Counted from the stretch's first letter, positions 15,928 to 24,889 are shown. The stretch is 40,560 nucleotides of DNA from Clostridia bacterium (GCA_017441005.1 JAFSAM010000050.1:1-40560); one strand, 5' to 3'. Notes: generated from the sequence alone by a model not told the origin. Numbers and translations: made by a program.

Positions 15928-16791
15928 ATGAAAAAAATAATAATACTGTTGATATTACTTTGCTTATTTTTAGTTTCGTGTGAAGGCAAAACCGAGATCG
16001 GGAAAAGTGATATAACCGAAAGCGAAACACAAGCAGAAACAGTAGCCGAGACCGAAAGTGTAGATTTAAACAAAGAAATAGCGGAGAATTACACAAATAA
16101 TGTTGTGGCTTTGGAAAAAGTACAGCTTTTAGAGAATATGTTACAAGATTCCGACAACGGAAATGGTTTGACATACTACGAAATAGTAAAAATACTTGAA
16201 AGCACCGGAAAGAATACAAGCGATATAATGTACCGATATGAGTGGCAGGTGGATGACGGACGGTATTACCGTGTGAAATTTGAAGAAGTGACTATAAATA
16301 ACGGTAAACCGCTTGTTTATAGAATTGGTAGCGGCAACGGTCTGTTTGATTATTCTTTGGATTCAGAGATAATAAGCCAAAAATATAAGTATTGGTCAGA
16401 ATATTTGTTCGATTCATATTATAAAAACGAGTTTTCTTCATACTCATCATTTTTGGATTGGTTTGGATATAGAAATATCCCGGAAATAGAAGAGTATACT
16501 TTCGTAACCCCCACCGAACAGGATATACAAAGAGTCGTGTACGGTTATGCTAATCTTCCCGTTGACAAAAAACAGTTGTTGAATATAAAGGAAGGTATGA
16601 CTGTTTATGAGGTAATGGATAGACTTAAAAGCTCGGGAGAATTCAGTGCTTCAATGATATATATAACATGGAAAGCTGAAAAAGAAGATTTTTATATGAG
16701 GGTGGGAACTACATATTCGCCGAAAGGAAAGGCTTTTGGGACTGTTTTTAATATACAGTACTTCACCGAAGAGGAATTAAAACGGAATTAA
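15928..16791 (+). CDS. Lipoprotein, tandem paralogue 2
   Basis: This 287-residue lipoprotein (MKKIIILLILLCLFLVSC, Cys18) has a signal and linker nearly identical in DNA to paralogue 1. The two BamE/BLIP-like repeats are seen in GLTYYEIVKILESTGKN...YRYEWQVDDGRYYRVKFE and IKEGMTVYEVMDRLKSSGE...ITWKAEKEDFYMRV. The middle and C-terminal parts differ strongly from copy 1, while the export signal and acidic linker stay the same. It is 18 bp after copy 1 with AAAAGGAGC before its ATG. Confidence 0.7.
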   Translation: MKKIIILLILLCLFLVSCEGKTEIGKSDITESETQAETVAETESVDLNKEIAENYTNNVVALEKVQLLENMLQDSDNGNGLTYYEIVKILESTGKNTSDIMYRYEWQVDDGRYYRVKFEEVTINNGKPLVYRIGSGNGLFDYSLDSEIISQKYKYWSEYLFDSYYKNEFSSYSSFLDWFGYRNIPEIEEYTFVTPTEQDIQRVVYGYANLPVDKKQLLNIKEGMTVYEVMDRLKSSGEFSASMIYITWKAEKEDFYMRVGTTYSPKGKAFGTVFNIQYFTEEELKRN

Positions 16792-16834
16792 AATAATAAT
16801 TTTGGGGGAGTATTTTCAAAAAAGGAGCAGGGCA

Positions 16835-17716
16835 ATGAAAAAAATAATAATACTATTATTACTTTGCTTGTCTTTAGTTTCGTGTAAGGAAGCCTCCCTC
16901 GGGAAAAGTGATATAACCGAAAACGAAACACAAGCAGAAACAGTAGCCGAGACCGAAAGTATAGATTTAAATAAAGAAATAGCAGAAAATTACACAAACA
17001 AAGTTGTTTCTTACGAAACCTTTATGGAGTTTTACGAGGATTATCCGTGTGATGGTTTTGGTCTCAAAGAAAATCCAACATATTATGAGCTTGTAAAAGC
17101 ATTGGATAGTACGGGTGTAAATACAAGTGAGATATTTTACCGATATGAATGGGTTTTGGATAACGGAAAATTTCTTTATGCGTATTTTTATTTAGATGAA
17201 TTTGACGGAAAAACACCTTCGGTGGAATACAAAGCGGATATTATAACAGTGCAAAGCTATTCTGTGAACCCCGATAATATAAAAAAGTATAATACATATG
17301 CTGACTATCTATATGATGTATTTTATGAGAAAGGATATGTTTATCACGACTTTTTAAATTGGTTGGGGGCAAGAGAAATTCCCGAATACATCGGTACTCA
17401 ACTAACGGAAGAAGAGACGAAATTATGCTTTGAAGGGTTTGAAAAAACTATTGTAAGTAAGTCTGCGGCATTAAACATAAAAGAGGGAATGCGATTGTAT
17501 GAGGCGGTAAAAATGCTTGGAGGAATGGGCGAATTTGATGCTGCCGTAAACACTGTGTGGTGGGAGTGCGAAGGCGATTTTTATGTTTGTGCGGGGTTAT
17601 TTAAGGATGAATCCGGGGGACTTGAGGATTGTATTCTTACACATATTAGTTATAAAACCAAAGATACTATTGGTTTGGCAGAGAATGCAGAGTTAATCGA
17701 CATTATTTGGCGTTAA
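16835..17716 (+). CDS. Lipoprotein, tandem paralogue 3
   Basis: This 293-residue lipoprotein begins MKKIIILLLLCLSLVSC (Cys17). Its first half is closest to copy 1 (YETFMEFYEDYPCD then NPTYYELVKALDSTGVNTSE...YRYEWVLDNGKFLYAYF). The second repeat reads IKEGMRLYEAVKMLGGMGE...VWWECEGDFYVCAGL. The start at 16835 uses the conserved AAAAGGAGC site; an in-frame upstream ATG at 16802 is not conserved among copies. The mosaic similarity to copies 1 and 2 suggests duplication with recombination between copies. Confidence 0.7.
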   Translation: MKKIIILLLLCLSLVSCKEASLGKSDITENETQAETVAETESIDLNKEIAENYTNKVVSYETFMEFYEDYPCDGFGLKENPTYYELVKALDSTGVNTSEIFYRYEWVLDNGKFLYAYFYLDEFDGKTPSVEYKADIITVQSYSVNPDNIKKYNTYADYLYDVFYEKGYVYHDFLNWLGAREIPEYIGTQLTEEETKLCFEGFEKTIVSKSAALNIKEGMRLYEAVKMLGGMGEFDAAVNTVWWECEGDFYVCAGLFKDESGGLEDCILTHISYKTKDTIGLAENAELIDIIWR

Positions 17717-17749
17717 AATTTTACCCCTAAAAAACAGTTGCAGAGTGAG

Positions 17750-18730
17750 GTGATTTTTGTTAAAAGAATATTTTTCTTATGTTTGATGTGTATACTTTTG
17801 TTATTAAGCTGTGAAAGCGGAAGTAATGAAACAATAAACAAAGAAGACCAATCCGCTTATACGGACAGTGGTGATGCTTCGGAGGTTCAATATTCCAATG
17901 AGGTAATATCCCACGAAAAGGCAGAAGCTTTTGTTGATAACAAGGAATCAGATAAATACAATTACAGTGAGGTTGTTTCTTATTTCGGCAGTACGGGTAA
18001 GCTTTTGAACGGAAGAATACAAAAATACGAGTGGGTTACAGACGAGTCTGAATTCTTGCACATATATTTCTTTAACGAGGTTACACCCAACGCTTCTTAT
18101 AACGTGTCCTTTTTAGACAGCTATTCTGCCGATACGGAGTATTTAAAAACGCAATACAGCTCGGCGAACGAATATTTATACAAAGCCTTTTACTCAGAGA
18201 AATACGATACCTTTGATGAGTTTTATTCTTGGTGGAACACCGAGCTTGAATGGTCCGATCTTGAGGGCGATATGGGCATACTTCAGCACAACGTCGATTA
18301 TGAGCCTTTAAAAAATGAAATCGAAAAAGAGTATACGGATTCAAGGGTCAAATTGAGTGACGTTTTGAAGCTTCGCGAGGGAATGACCTATTACGAGGCG
18401 GTAAAGCTTTTGAAAAGCACCGGAAAGACAGTTGATTCAGCGATGGCTACCGTCGAATGGGTAATCGAGGGTGATATGTATTTACACGTGACCTTTGTCA
18501 ATATTCTGCAGGAACAATACAGCTATTATGAGGGATTTATTATGCTGTATCCGAGCATTGACTGGTTTCCAAAGGATTATGACCGAATCAAAGACAGATA
18601 CCCCGATTACAATGTGTATGAATACGAATCGGAGTATTACAAATATTTTGAGACTTACGAAGAATTTGTCGACATTTATAACGAAAAAGGCGACGGCTTT
18701 ATTGCTTATATGAAAGAAAATTATTGGTGA
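17750..18730 (+). CDS. Lipoprotein, divergent paralogue 4 with unclear start codon
   Basis: This protein of about 326 residues has a lipoprotein signal (FVKRIFFLCLMCILLLLSC) and two repeats: YSEVVSYFGSTGKLLNG...YEWVTDESEFLHIYFF and LREGMTYYEAVKLLKSTGKTVDS...VEWVIEGDMYLHVTF. At the position matching the ATG of the other copies (17759) the codon is GTT, after a well-placed GAGGTG. The in-frame alternatives are GTG at 17750, which overlaps that site, and TTG at 17738, which has no ribosome site. I list the GTG. Its base composition is less AT-rich than copies 1-3 and its C-terminus is longer. It may be an older family member. Confidence 0.62.
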   Translation: MIFVKRIFFLCLMCILLLLSCESGSNETINKEDQSAYTDSGDASEVQYSNEVISHEKAEAFVDNKESDKYNYSEVVSYFGSTGKLLNGRIQKYEWVTDESEFLHIYFFNEVTPNASYNVSFLDSYSADTEYLKTQYSSANEYLYKAFYSEKYDTFDEFYSWWNTELEWSDLEGDMGILQHNVDYEPLKNEIEKEYTDSRVKLSDVLKLREGMTYYEAVKLLKSTGKTVDSAMATVEWVIEGDMYLHVTFVNILQEQYSYYEGFIMLYPSIDWFPKDYDRIKDRYPDYNVYEYESEYYKYFETYEEFVDIYNEKGDGFIAYMKENYW

Positions 18731-18737
18731 AAAAAAT

Positions 18738-18770
18738 AATGGGATATAGGTTGTTTTCCTATATCCCATT
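18738..18770. terminator. Bidirectional terminator between convergent genes
   Basis: AATGGGATATAGG pairs with CCTATATCCCATT around a 7-nt loop. An A-run lies on the left and a T-rich stretch on the right. It separates the lipoprotein block from the minus-strand hexuronate operon. Confidence 0.8.
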
Positions 18771-18775
18771 TAGTT

Positions 18776-19636
18776 TTATTTTACTGTAGCAATAATTTCG
18801 GAGAGGCACTTGTGCGCAAGCTTGAAGGCGGTAGCACCGTCAAATTCTGCGTTTTCGTTTACCGAAAGATTCTCGCCGTTTTCAAGAGCTTCGAGACCGG
18901 CAAACTTTTTAAGGTGGGGCTCAAGGCTGATGAAGCCATTGTAATTCTTTGCGCTGAGCTTTTCCATAAGGGTCTTGATCTGTCCGTCGCCCTGTCCGGG
19001 AGGAACAACGAGACCGTCGGAAAGTCTTGCGTCCTTTATGTGCATATACTCAACGTAGGGGGAGAGAAGATCGAACGCTTTTGCGGTATCGCATCCGCAC
19101 TGGACAAAGTTTGCGGGGTCATACGTGCAACGGAAGTTTTCGCAATAAAGCTGCTCAAAAATCTTTTTGCATCTTTCGGGAGTGTCGCCGTAGATGCCTT
19201 TTTCATTTTCGTGAAGAAGAACGATGTCCTGTTCTTTAGCATATTCCAAAAATCTCTTGAGGTTTGCGATGATCTGATCGAAATACTGCTCGGGATCGTC
19301 TTCTTTGTCGATGTAGAAGCTGAACATACGGATATACTTTGTGCCGAAGAGCTTTGCAAGCTCAACGACGTGCTTATATTTTTCAAAGTGCTCCTCGAAA
19401 TCATCGGTAAGCTTGATCTTGCCGATAGGGGATCCGATCGCAGAAACCTTGATGCCGTTTGCATCAAGCTTAGATTTGATCTCCTTTGCAAAATCCATTG
19501 TGAAGTCGCCTACGTTGATCTTGTCAACCGAGCGAAGCTCCATATATTTAACACCGATCTCGTTTAAAGTAGCTATCTGCGCGTCAAGCTCGGGAGCTAT
19601 TTCATCGGCAAAGCCGGAAAAATTATACTTCAACAT
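18776..19636 (-). CDS. Sugar phosphate isomerase/epimerase (xylose isomerase-like TIM barrel)
   Basis: This 286-residue protein of the AP-endonuclease-2/xylose-isomerase-like family begins YNFSGFADEIAPELDAQIATLNEIGVKYMELR. Metal ligands of the family can be placed: Glu in LLHENEKGIYGDTPERC, Asp in TYDPANF, His and Asp in YMHIKDAR, and Glu in SLEPH. Such enzymes isomerise, epimerise or eliminate on sugars and inositols. It is the last gene of the operon, 2 bp after the SDR gene. The specific reaction is unknown; in this context a hexuronate or keto-sugar step is likely. Confidence 0.85.
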   Translation of the reverse strand: MLKYNFSGFADEIAPELDAQIATLNEIGVKYMELRSVDKINVGDFTMDFAKEIKSKLDANGIKVSAIGSPIGKIKLTDDFEEHFEKYKHVVELAKLFGTKYIRMFSFYIDKEDDPEQYFDQIIANLKRFLEYAKEQDIVLLHENEKGIYGDTPERCKKIFEQLYCENFRCTYDPANFVQCGCDTAKAFDLLSPYVEYMHIKDARLSDGLVVPPGQGDGQIKTLMEKLSAKNYNGFISLEPHLKKFAGLEALENGENLSVNENAEFDGATAFKLAHKCLSEIIATVK

Positions 19637-19638
19637 TT

Positions 19639-20478
19639 TTATACCCCGCTGTATGCGGAGAAGCCGCCGTCAACCGGAACTACGATACCGGTAACAAAGC
19701 TTGCAGCCTCGTTGTCGACAAGCCACATAAGTGTGCCGCCGAGCTCGCTTGCTTCACCGAAACGTCCCATGGGAGTAGCATTGAGGATCTTGCCTGTACG
19801 TGCTGTGGGAGTGCCGTCCTCATTGAAGAGAAGTCCACGGTTCTGATGTGTAACGAAGAATCCGGGAGCGATCGCATTAACTCTGATGCCTGCCTTTGCA
19901 AAATAAACTGCAAGGTACTGTGTGAAGTTGGAGATAGCCGCCTTAGCGCCGCTGTATGCGGGGATCTTGGTAAGGGGTCTGTATGCGTTCATAGAAGAAA
20001 TGTTGATTATTACGCCGTTTTTGTTGAGCATAAGGGGAGCGAAGGTCTGGGTGGGAAGAAGTGTGCCCATAAAGTTGAGGTTAAGAACAAACTGGATGCC
20101 CGCCTGATCAAGCTCGAAGAAGGATTTTACAGATTCCTTTGCGCTTTCGTCGGTGTAGAATTCATCGTCAGATGTACCTTTAGGGTTGTTGCCGCCCGCA
20201 CCGTTAATAAGAATATCAACCTTGCCGAAAGCATCGAGGACCTGCTTCTTTGCTTCCTCGAGAGATTCCTTTTCGAGTACGTTTGCTTTTACGGCAATTG
20301 CCTTGCCGCCTGCTGCGGTAATTCTGTCAGCCGCCTTCTGGGCAGCCTCGAGGTTAAGGTCGAGAAGGGCAACCTCAGCGCCGTTTTCAGCCAAAAGAGC
20401 CGCGAAGTCGGAGCAGAGAACACCGCCCGCTCCTGTTACGACCGCTGTTTTTCCTGTAAGATCATGTGTGTATTTCAT
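19639..20478 (-). CDS. uxuB: SDR oxidoreductase, probable D-mannonate oxidoreductase (UxuB, SDR type)
   Basis: This 279-residue short-chain dehydrogenase has the nucleotide-binding TGAGGVLCSDFA near the N-terminus, DLNLEAAQ at the cofactor-selecting strand end, NGAGGNNP, and the catalytic Ser in NISSMNAY with YSGAK (Tyr/Lys). The GGVLCS variant of the glycine motif and the NGAGGNNP segment are typical of the SDR-type fructuronate reductases of Gram-positives (B. subtilis UxuB). It lies 19 bp after uxaC, whose product fructuronate would be its substrate, giving D-mannonate. The symbol rests on family pattern plus context. Confidence 0.8.
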   Translation of the reverse strand: MKYTHDLTGKTAVVTGAGGVLCSDFAALLAENGAEVALLDLNLEAAQKAADRITAAGGKAIAVKANVLEKESLEEAKKQVLDAFGKVDILINGAGGNNPKGTSDDEFYTDESAKESVKSFFELDQAGIQFVLNLNFMGTLLPTQTFAPLMLNKNGVIINISSMNAYRPLTKIPAYSGAKAAISNFTQYLAVYFAKAGIRVNAIAPGFFVTHQNRGLLFNEDGTPTARTGKILNATPMGRFGEASELGGTLMWLVDNEAASFVTGIVVPVDGGFSAYSGV

Positions 20479-20497
20479 AATATTAAATCTCCTTTAA

Positions 20498-21889
20498 TTA
20501 TTTTATAGAGAAAAATTTTCTTGCATTTTCGATGGAAACGTTTACTACAAGCTTTCTTGCGGCGTTTTCTTCAAACTCGCCGTTTTCTACCAGACCGCCG
20601 ACGTAGGTACAGAGAATTCTTCTGAAGTAGTCATGACGTGCATAAGAGGTAAAGCTTCTGCTGTCGGTGAGCATACCGTTGAATCTGCCGAGAAGACCCG
20701 TTGCAGAGCACATCTTGAGCTGTTCTTTGATGCCCTCGAGGTGATCGCAGAACCACCAAGCTGCACCGAGCTGGAGGTTTCCGCCGTTTTCGCCCCAGAA
20801 GTTACCGATCATTGTAGCAAGCTCATAGTAGTTTGCATTGTTGAGCGTATAAACGATGGTCTTGGGAAGTCCGTTATTTTTTGCCATTGCATCGAGGAGG
20901 TTGCGCAATGCATCGATGTCCGCTATTTTTGCTACCGAGTCGTTACCCGAGTCGGCACCTGCCTTTGCAAAAAGGTTAGAGTTGTTGTTACGGAGAGCGG
21001 ACATGTGAAGCTGCTGTGCAATATCGTTCTTTGCATATTCCTTTGCGACAAACACAAGCAGGTATGAGGTGTATTCGGATGCCATAACGTCGGTCACGGT
21101 CTGACCGGAAAGAGCCGCCTTGATAGCTTTATCTGCAGCTGCCTTGTCGCCCATAACCGTGGGGAGGGTGGTAAGGCTGATGTCGGATACCTTGCATCCG
21201 TTTTCTGCAAAGAATTTAATTCTGTCGGAAAGGAATTTTTCCATTCCGTCGATAGAGTCGATTTTCACACCGCTGATTTTTTCGGCTTTTTCTATATATG
21301 CCGCAAACTCTTTCTTTTGGATGCCGCATACAGCCATATCGGGTCTGCAAGAGGGGGAAACTCGTACGGGGAAGCCCGATTCCTTGATCGCCTTATGGTA
21401 TTCAAGTGTATCTGCGGGATCATCTGTAGTGAATACAGCCTCGACGTTTGAATTCAAAATAAGCTTTTGAGCCGAGAAGGAGCCGTCCTTCATCATTTCC
21501 TTTGTTGTATTCCAGATCTCTTCGGCGGTATCGCTGTTAAGCGGCTTGTCTATGCCGAAATACTTTTTGAGCTCGAGATGGATCCAGTGATAAACCGCAT
21601 TGCCTGCCGCATTTTCGGCAGCTTTTGCAAATGCAAAGAATTTATCCTTGTAATCTGCGTTGCCGGTTACAAGGCTTTCGTCAGCACCGTTTGCACGCAT
21701 AAGACGCCATTTGTAGTGGTCGCCTTCGAGCCACAATTCGCCGAGATCATAAAACTTTCTGTCTTCGGCGATCTCCTTGGGAGAAAGGTGGCAGTGATAG
21801 TCAAATATGGGGAGATCCTTTACCTCTTTATAGAGTTTTTTTGCGGTCTCGTTTCCAAAAAAGACGTTTTCGTCAAAAAACTTTTTCAT
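20498..21889 (-). CDS. uxaC: Glucuronate isomerase
   Basis: This 463-residue protein is full length for UxaC, which converts D-glucuronate to D-fructuronate (or galacturonate to tagaturonate). It begins KKFFDENVFFGNETAKKLYKEVKDLPIFDYHCHLSPKEIAED, the family start with metal-binding HCH. Later motifs include FRVSPS-like FPVRVSPSCRPD, YTLNNANYYELATMIGNF, and GAAWWFCDHLEGIKEQL with LLGRFNGMLTDSRSFTSYARHDYFRR near the C-terminus. The start overlaps the upstream oxidoreductase gene by 4 bp, showing translational coupling. No uxuA, kdgK or kdgA is present in the window, so the downstream steps must lie elsewhere. Confidence 0.95.
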   Translation of the reverse strand: MKKFFDENVFFGNETAKKLYKEVKDLPIFDYHCHLSPKEIAEDRKFYDLGELWLEGDHYKWRLMRANGADESLVTGNADYKDKFFAFAKAAENAAGNAVYHWIHLELKKYFGIDKPLNSDTAEEIWNTTKEMMKDGSFSAQKLILNSNVEAVFTTDDPADTLEYHKAIKESGFPVRVSPSCRPDMAVCGIQKKEFAAYIEKAEKISGVKIDSIDGMEKFLSDRIKFFAENGCKVSDISLTTLPTVMGDKAAADKAIKAALSGQTVTDVMASEYTSYLLVFVAKEYAKNDIAQQLHMSALRNNNSNLFAKAGADSGNDSVAKIADIDALRNLLDAMAKNNGLPKTIVYTLNNANYYELATMIGNFWGENGGNLQLGAAWWFCDHLEGIKEQLKMCSATGLLGRFNGMLTDSRSFTSYARHDYFRRILCTYVGGLVENGEFEENAARKLVVNVSIENARKFFSIK

Positions 21890-22902
21890 ATTATTTCTCC
21901 GGGTGTGATTGATTTTTTGTGTTTAGCCGAGTCATATACAGCCATCATCGTATTAAACGAGGGAACCGTGCTTTCAAGAGTAACGGGGAAGTCTTTTGTT
22001 TTTTCGAGGCATTCGTAAAACTCGCCGATCAGCAGAGTGTGACTTGTACCCCAGCACGCTTTTCCCGTTTCGTTTCTTACGGTGTAATCCTTGAAGTCGC
22101 TCGTGTTGTCGCTGTAGGTAACCTTCAGCGAGTTTCCTTCAAGCCTTAGCGAGCCGTTTTCACAGTAAAATTCAAGTAAAACGGGAGCATCTTTGCAGTT
22201 TGCCGTGGTGGCAAAAAAGACTGCAGTTTTGTCTTTGTATTCAAGATATGCCGTGATCGAGTCTTCCTCGTTTATAATGCCGGGCAAATGAAAATTCGAA
22301 CTTTGAGCCGTTACCTTATCCGGTGCGCCCATAATATAGGTCATAAGATCCAAGGTGTGGATGGACTGGTTGATCAAAACACCGCCGCCCTCCTTGTCGA
22401 TCTGACCGCGCCAGCCGCTTTCGGTATAGTATACTCCGCTTCTTGACCAGGTTACAATGGCGCGTGCGCCGATGATCTTGCCGAGCTTTTTTTCTTCGAT
22501 AATTCTTTTAGCCTCGACAACGGCACCGTTGTAGCGGTTTTGGAAGCAGATACCGAGCTTTGCGTTAGTTGTTTTGCAAGCCTTTTTAAGCTCTGCAAAC
22601 TGATCGTGAGAGATCGCGGGGGGCTTTTCCATGAGTACGTTAATACCTCTTTTTAAAGCCTCAAGCGCCATAGGCACGTGTAGGTAGTGAGGGGTGCATA
22701 TATGGAGAACGTCGATCTTTTCGTTGTCCAGCATATCATTGAGTGACGAATAGACTTTTCCGCCGTATTCCTTCGCTCTGATATCGACTTTTTCTGTATT
22801 TGGGTCGCAGAGGGCAACGAGCTCGGTATTTTTGACCGACCTCAAAGCCTCCGCGTGGGTCTTGGAGATGGCTCCACAACCCACGATGGCTGTTTTAAAC
22901 AT
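21886..22902 (-). CDS. Gfo/Idh/MocA-family oxidoreductase 1
   Basis: This 338-residue NAD(P)-dependent sugar oxidoreductase has the Rossmann motif VGCGAISKTHAEAL at the N-terminus, the EKPP motif (LMEKPPAISHDQF) and GGGVLINQSIHTLDLM carrying the active-site His/Asp. Family members oxidise or reduce inositols, glycosides or uronates, often at C3. It overlaps uxaC by 4 bp. It differs clearly in sequence and length from the second Gfo gene upstream, so the two likely do different steps. Confidence 0.88.
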   Translation of the reverse strand: MFKTAIVGCGAISKTHAEALRSVKNTELVALCDPNTEKVDIRAKEYGGKVYSSLNDMLDNEKIDVLHICTPHYLHVPMALEALKRGINVLMEKPPAISHDQFAELKKACKTTNAKLGICFQNRYNGAVVEAKRIIEEKKLGKIIGARAIVTWSRSGVYYTESGWRGQIDKEGGGVLINQSIHTLDLMTYIMGAPDKVTAQSSNFHLPGIINEEDSITAYLEYKDKTAVFFATTANCKDAPVLLEFYCENGSLRLEGNSLKVTYSDNTSDFKDYTVRNETGKACWGTSHTLLIGEFYECLEKTKDFPVTLESTVPSFNTMMAVYDSAKHKKSITPGEII

Positions 22903-22955
22903 AACAACTCCTGTTTGTTTCGAAATGAGGTGTGATGGTTACTGTCTGTTTTCGA

Positions 22956-24116
22956 TCAATAGCTTCCGCTTGTGTTGGAAAGAACGGATTCTTTCTCGGC
23001 TTTGATCTTACTTGTAGCGATTCTCTTGTTGAGCTCTTCAAGATAGAGGTCTTCGTCAAAGGGAATGTCGACAGTCTTGTCGAGCCAGCTTGAAAGGTGC
23101 ATAGCGTTTGAAAGGGTAAGACCGTTGATGCCTTCCTTGCCGTTTGCAACAAGGGGAGTGCCGTCAAGAATGTTACCTGCAAATGCCTTGAGTACACCGG
23201 AGTGGGACTCGTGCTTGCCGTCTGTTTCAACGTCGAGCTTTTCGAAGGGGATCTTGGGGAATCCGACCTGAACTGTCTTGCAGTAGTTGGACATAGATTC
23301 GCCGAGCTTTGTATACTGGATCGTCTTACCGTCGGTTACAACAGTACCGAGGTCGCAGGTGATCTCAAGTCTGTTTGTACCGGGAGCGTCACCTGTTGTG
23401 GTAACGAATACTCCGGTTGCACCGTTGGGGAATTCGAGGTAAGCAGTTACGTCGTCTTCAACCTCGATATCGTGCCACTTGCCGATATGACAGAATGCAC
23501 GTACCTTTGTGGGCATACCGCAGAGCCACTGGAGAAGGTCAAGCTGGTGAGGACACTGGTTAAGAAGAACGCCGCCGCCTTCGCCTGCCCATGTTGCTCT
23601 CCAAGCACCGGAATCGTAATAGAACTGTGAACGGAACCAGTCGGTAATGATCCAGTTTACTCTCTTGATTTCGCCGAGAGTGCCGTCTGTCAGCATTTCT
23701 TTGATCTTGCGGTAGATGCAGTTTGTTCTCTGATTGAACATCATACCGAATACAACGCCGCTTTCGTCGGCAACCTTGTTCATTTCCTTAACCTGCTTTG
23801 TGTAAACGCCTGCAGGCTTTTCGCACATAACGTGAAGTCCCTTCTTCATAGCTCTGATGGAGAGCTCGCAGTGACCGTAGTGGGGAACTGCAACGAGGAC
23901 AGCGTCAACTTTTGCATTGTCGATGAGGTCTGTACCCTCTGTGAAGATCTCGACATTTTCGGGCAAGCTTTCCTTTGCCCAGTTTCTGCGTGCTTCGGAG
24001 CGGTCTGCGACAGCAGCCAATTCTACGTTGGGAACGAGTCCCTTTTCAACGATATTTTTGCAATGGGATGTACCCATATTTCCAATGCCGATTATACCGA
24101 GTCTTACTTTTTTCAT
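22956..24116 (-). CDS. Gfo/Idh/MocA-family oxidoreductase 2
   Basis: This 386-residue protein has LGIIGIGNMGTSHCKNI (dinucleotide binding), VMCEKPAGVYTKQV (EKP lysine) and GGGVLLNQCPHQLDLLQWLCG (catalytic His/Asp region). Its length and the FRSQFYYDSGAWRATWAGEGGG segment are typical of a branch common near glycoside hydrolases. It begins 5 bp after the first isomerase gene and ends 53 bp before oxidoreductase 1. The pairing with TIM-barrel isomerases recalls oxidative 3-keto-glycoside pathways, but this is inference. Confidence 0.88.
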   Translation of the reverse strand: MKKVRLGIIGIGNMGTSHCKNIVEKGLVPNVELAAVADRSEARRNWAKESLPENVEIFTEGTDLIDNAKVDAVLVAVPHYGHCELSIRAMKKGLHVMCEKPAGVYTKQVKEMNKVADESGVVFGMMFNQRTNCIYRKIKEMLTDGTLGEIKRVNWIITDWFRSQFYYDSGAWRATWAGEGGGVLLNQCPHQLDLLQWLCGMPTKVRAFCHIGKWHDIEVEDDVTAYLEFPNGATGVFVTTTGDAPGTNRLEITCDLGTVVTDGKTIQYTKLGESMSNYCKTVQVGFPKIPFEKLDVETDGKHESHSGVLKAFAGNILDGTPLVANGKEGINGLTLSNAMHLSSWLDKTVDIPFDEDLYLEELNKRIATSKIKAEKESVLSNTSGSY

Positions 24117-24121
24117 AGTGA

Positions 24122-24889
24122 TCAGTTCTCCTTGTAAATAGTTTGAATATAGTCATAGCTGCGCTTGAGTGCATCGAAGGGACAGCCGGGGGTTTTATCC
24201 TGTTCAACGAACATATAGTTAGCGCCGTTCTTTTCGAATGCTTCGATTACGGGAACGAAATCGATGTTACCGTCGCCGATGGAAGCGAAGGTGTGGTCGT
24301 TGTTGATCTCGGGAAGGTACATATCCTTGAGGTGTACGCACTCAAGTCTGCCCTTGAGCTTTTCGATCATGGGAATGATGCTGAGGCCTGCGTGCTGGAG
24401 CCAATATGTATCAACGATAATGCCCATCTTATCTGCGGGGAATGCATCGAGAAGGTGATCGAAGAGCCACTTTCCGTCGTTCATTCTATGGAATTCAAAG
24501 CTGTGGTGATGGTACATAAACTTTTTGCCGGAAGCATTGATCTTGTCGATAATGGGACCGAATTCTTCGATGAATTTGGGAAGTCCCTCTTCGGTTCTGT
24601 AAGCTACGGGCATACTGCCGAGACCGATATATTTACAATTATAAATATCGTGCTCTTCAATAACCGCATCAAGCTCGCCGAGAAGTCTGTCGGGCTTTGT
24701 GTGAGTAACGATGATCTGAAGACCGTTTTCGTCGCAGATGGATTTCAAGATTTTGGGGTCAATGGGGCCGACACCCGAAACCTGAACGGTTTTGTAGCCT
24801 ATTTCCGCAACCTTTTTCAAACCGATTCTGATGTCTTCTTCGGTTTTGAGCTGTTCTCTGAGGGTGTAAAGCTGTGCACCAAGTTTCAT
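24122..24889 (-). CDS. Sugar phosphate isomerase/epimerase (IolE/xylose isomerase-like)
   Basis: This 255-residue TIM barrel is the first gene of the operon. It begins KLGAQLYTLREQLKTEEDI, a common start in this family. Likely metal ligands are Glu in YHHHSFEF, Asp in IVDTYW, His in CVHLKDM and Glu in MFVEQD. It is unrelated in detail to the 286-residue family member at the operon end, so the operon holds two different barrels. AAAGGAG precedes the ATG, and a near-consensus promoter lies at 24934-24962. Substrate unknown. Confidence 0.86.
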   Translation of the reverse strand: MKLGAQLYTLREQLKTEEDIRIGLKKVAEIGYKTVQVSGVGPIDPKILKSICDENGLQIIVTHTKPDRLLGELDAVIEEHDIYNCKYIGLGSMPVAYRTEEGLPKFIEEFGPIIDKINASGKKFMYHHHSFEFHRMNDGKWLFDHLLDAFPADKMGIIVDTYWLQHAGLSIIPMIEKLKGRLECVHLKDMYLPEINNDHTFASIGDGNIDFVPVIEAFEKNGANYMFVEQDKTPGCPFDALKRSYDYIQTIYKEN

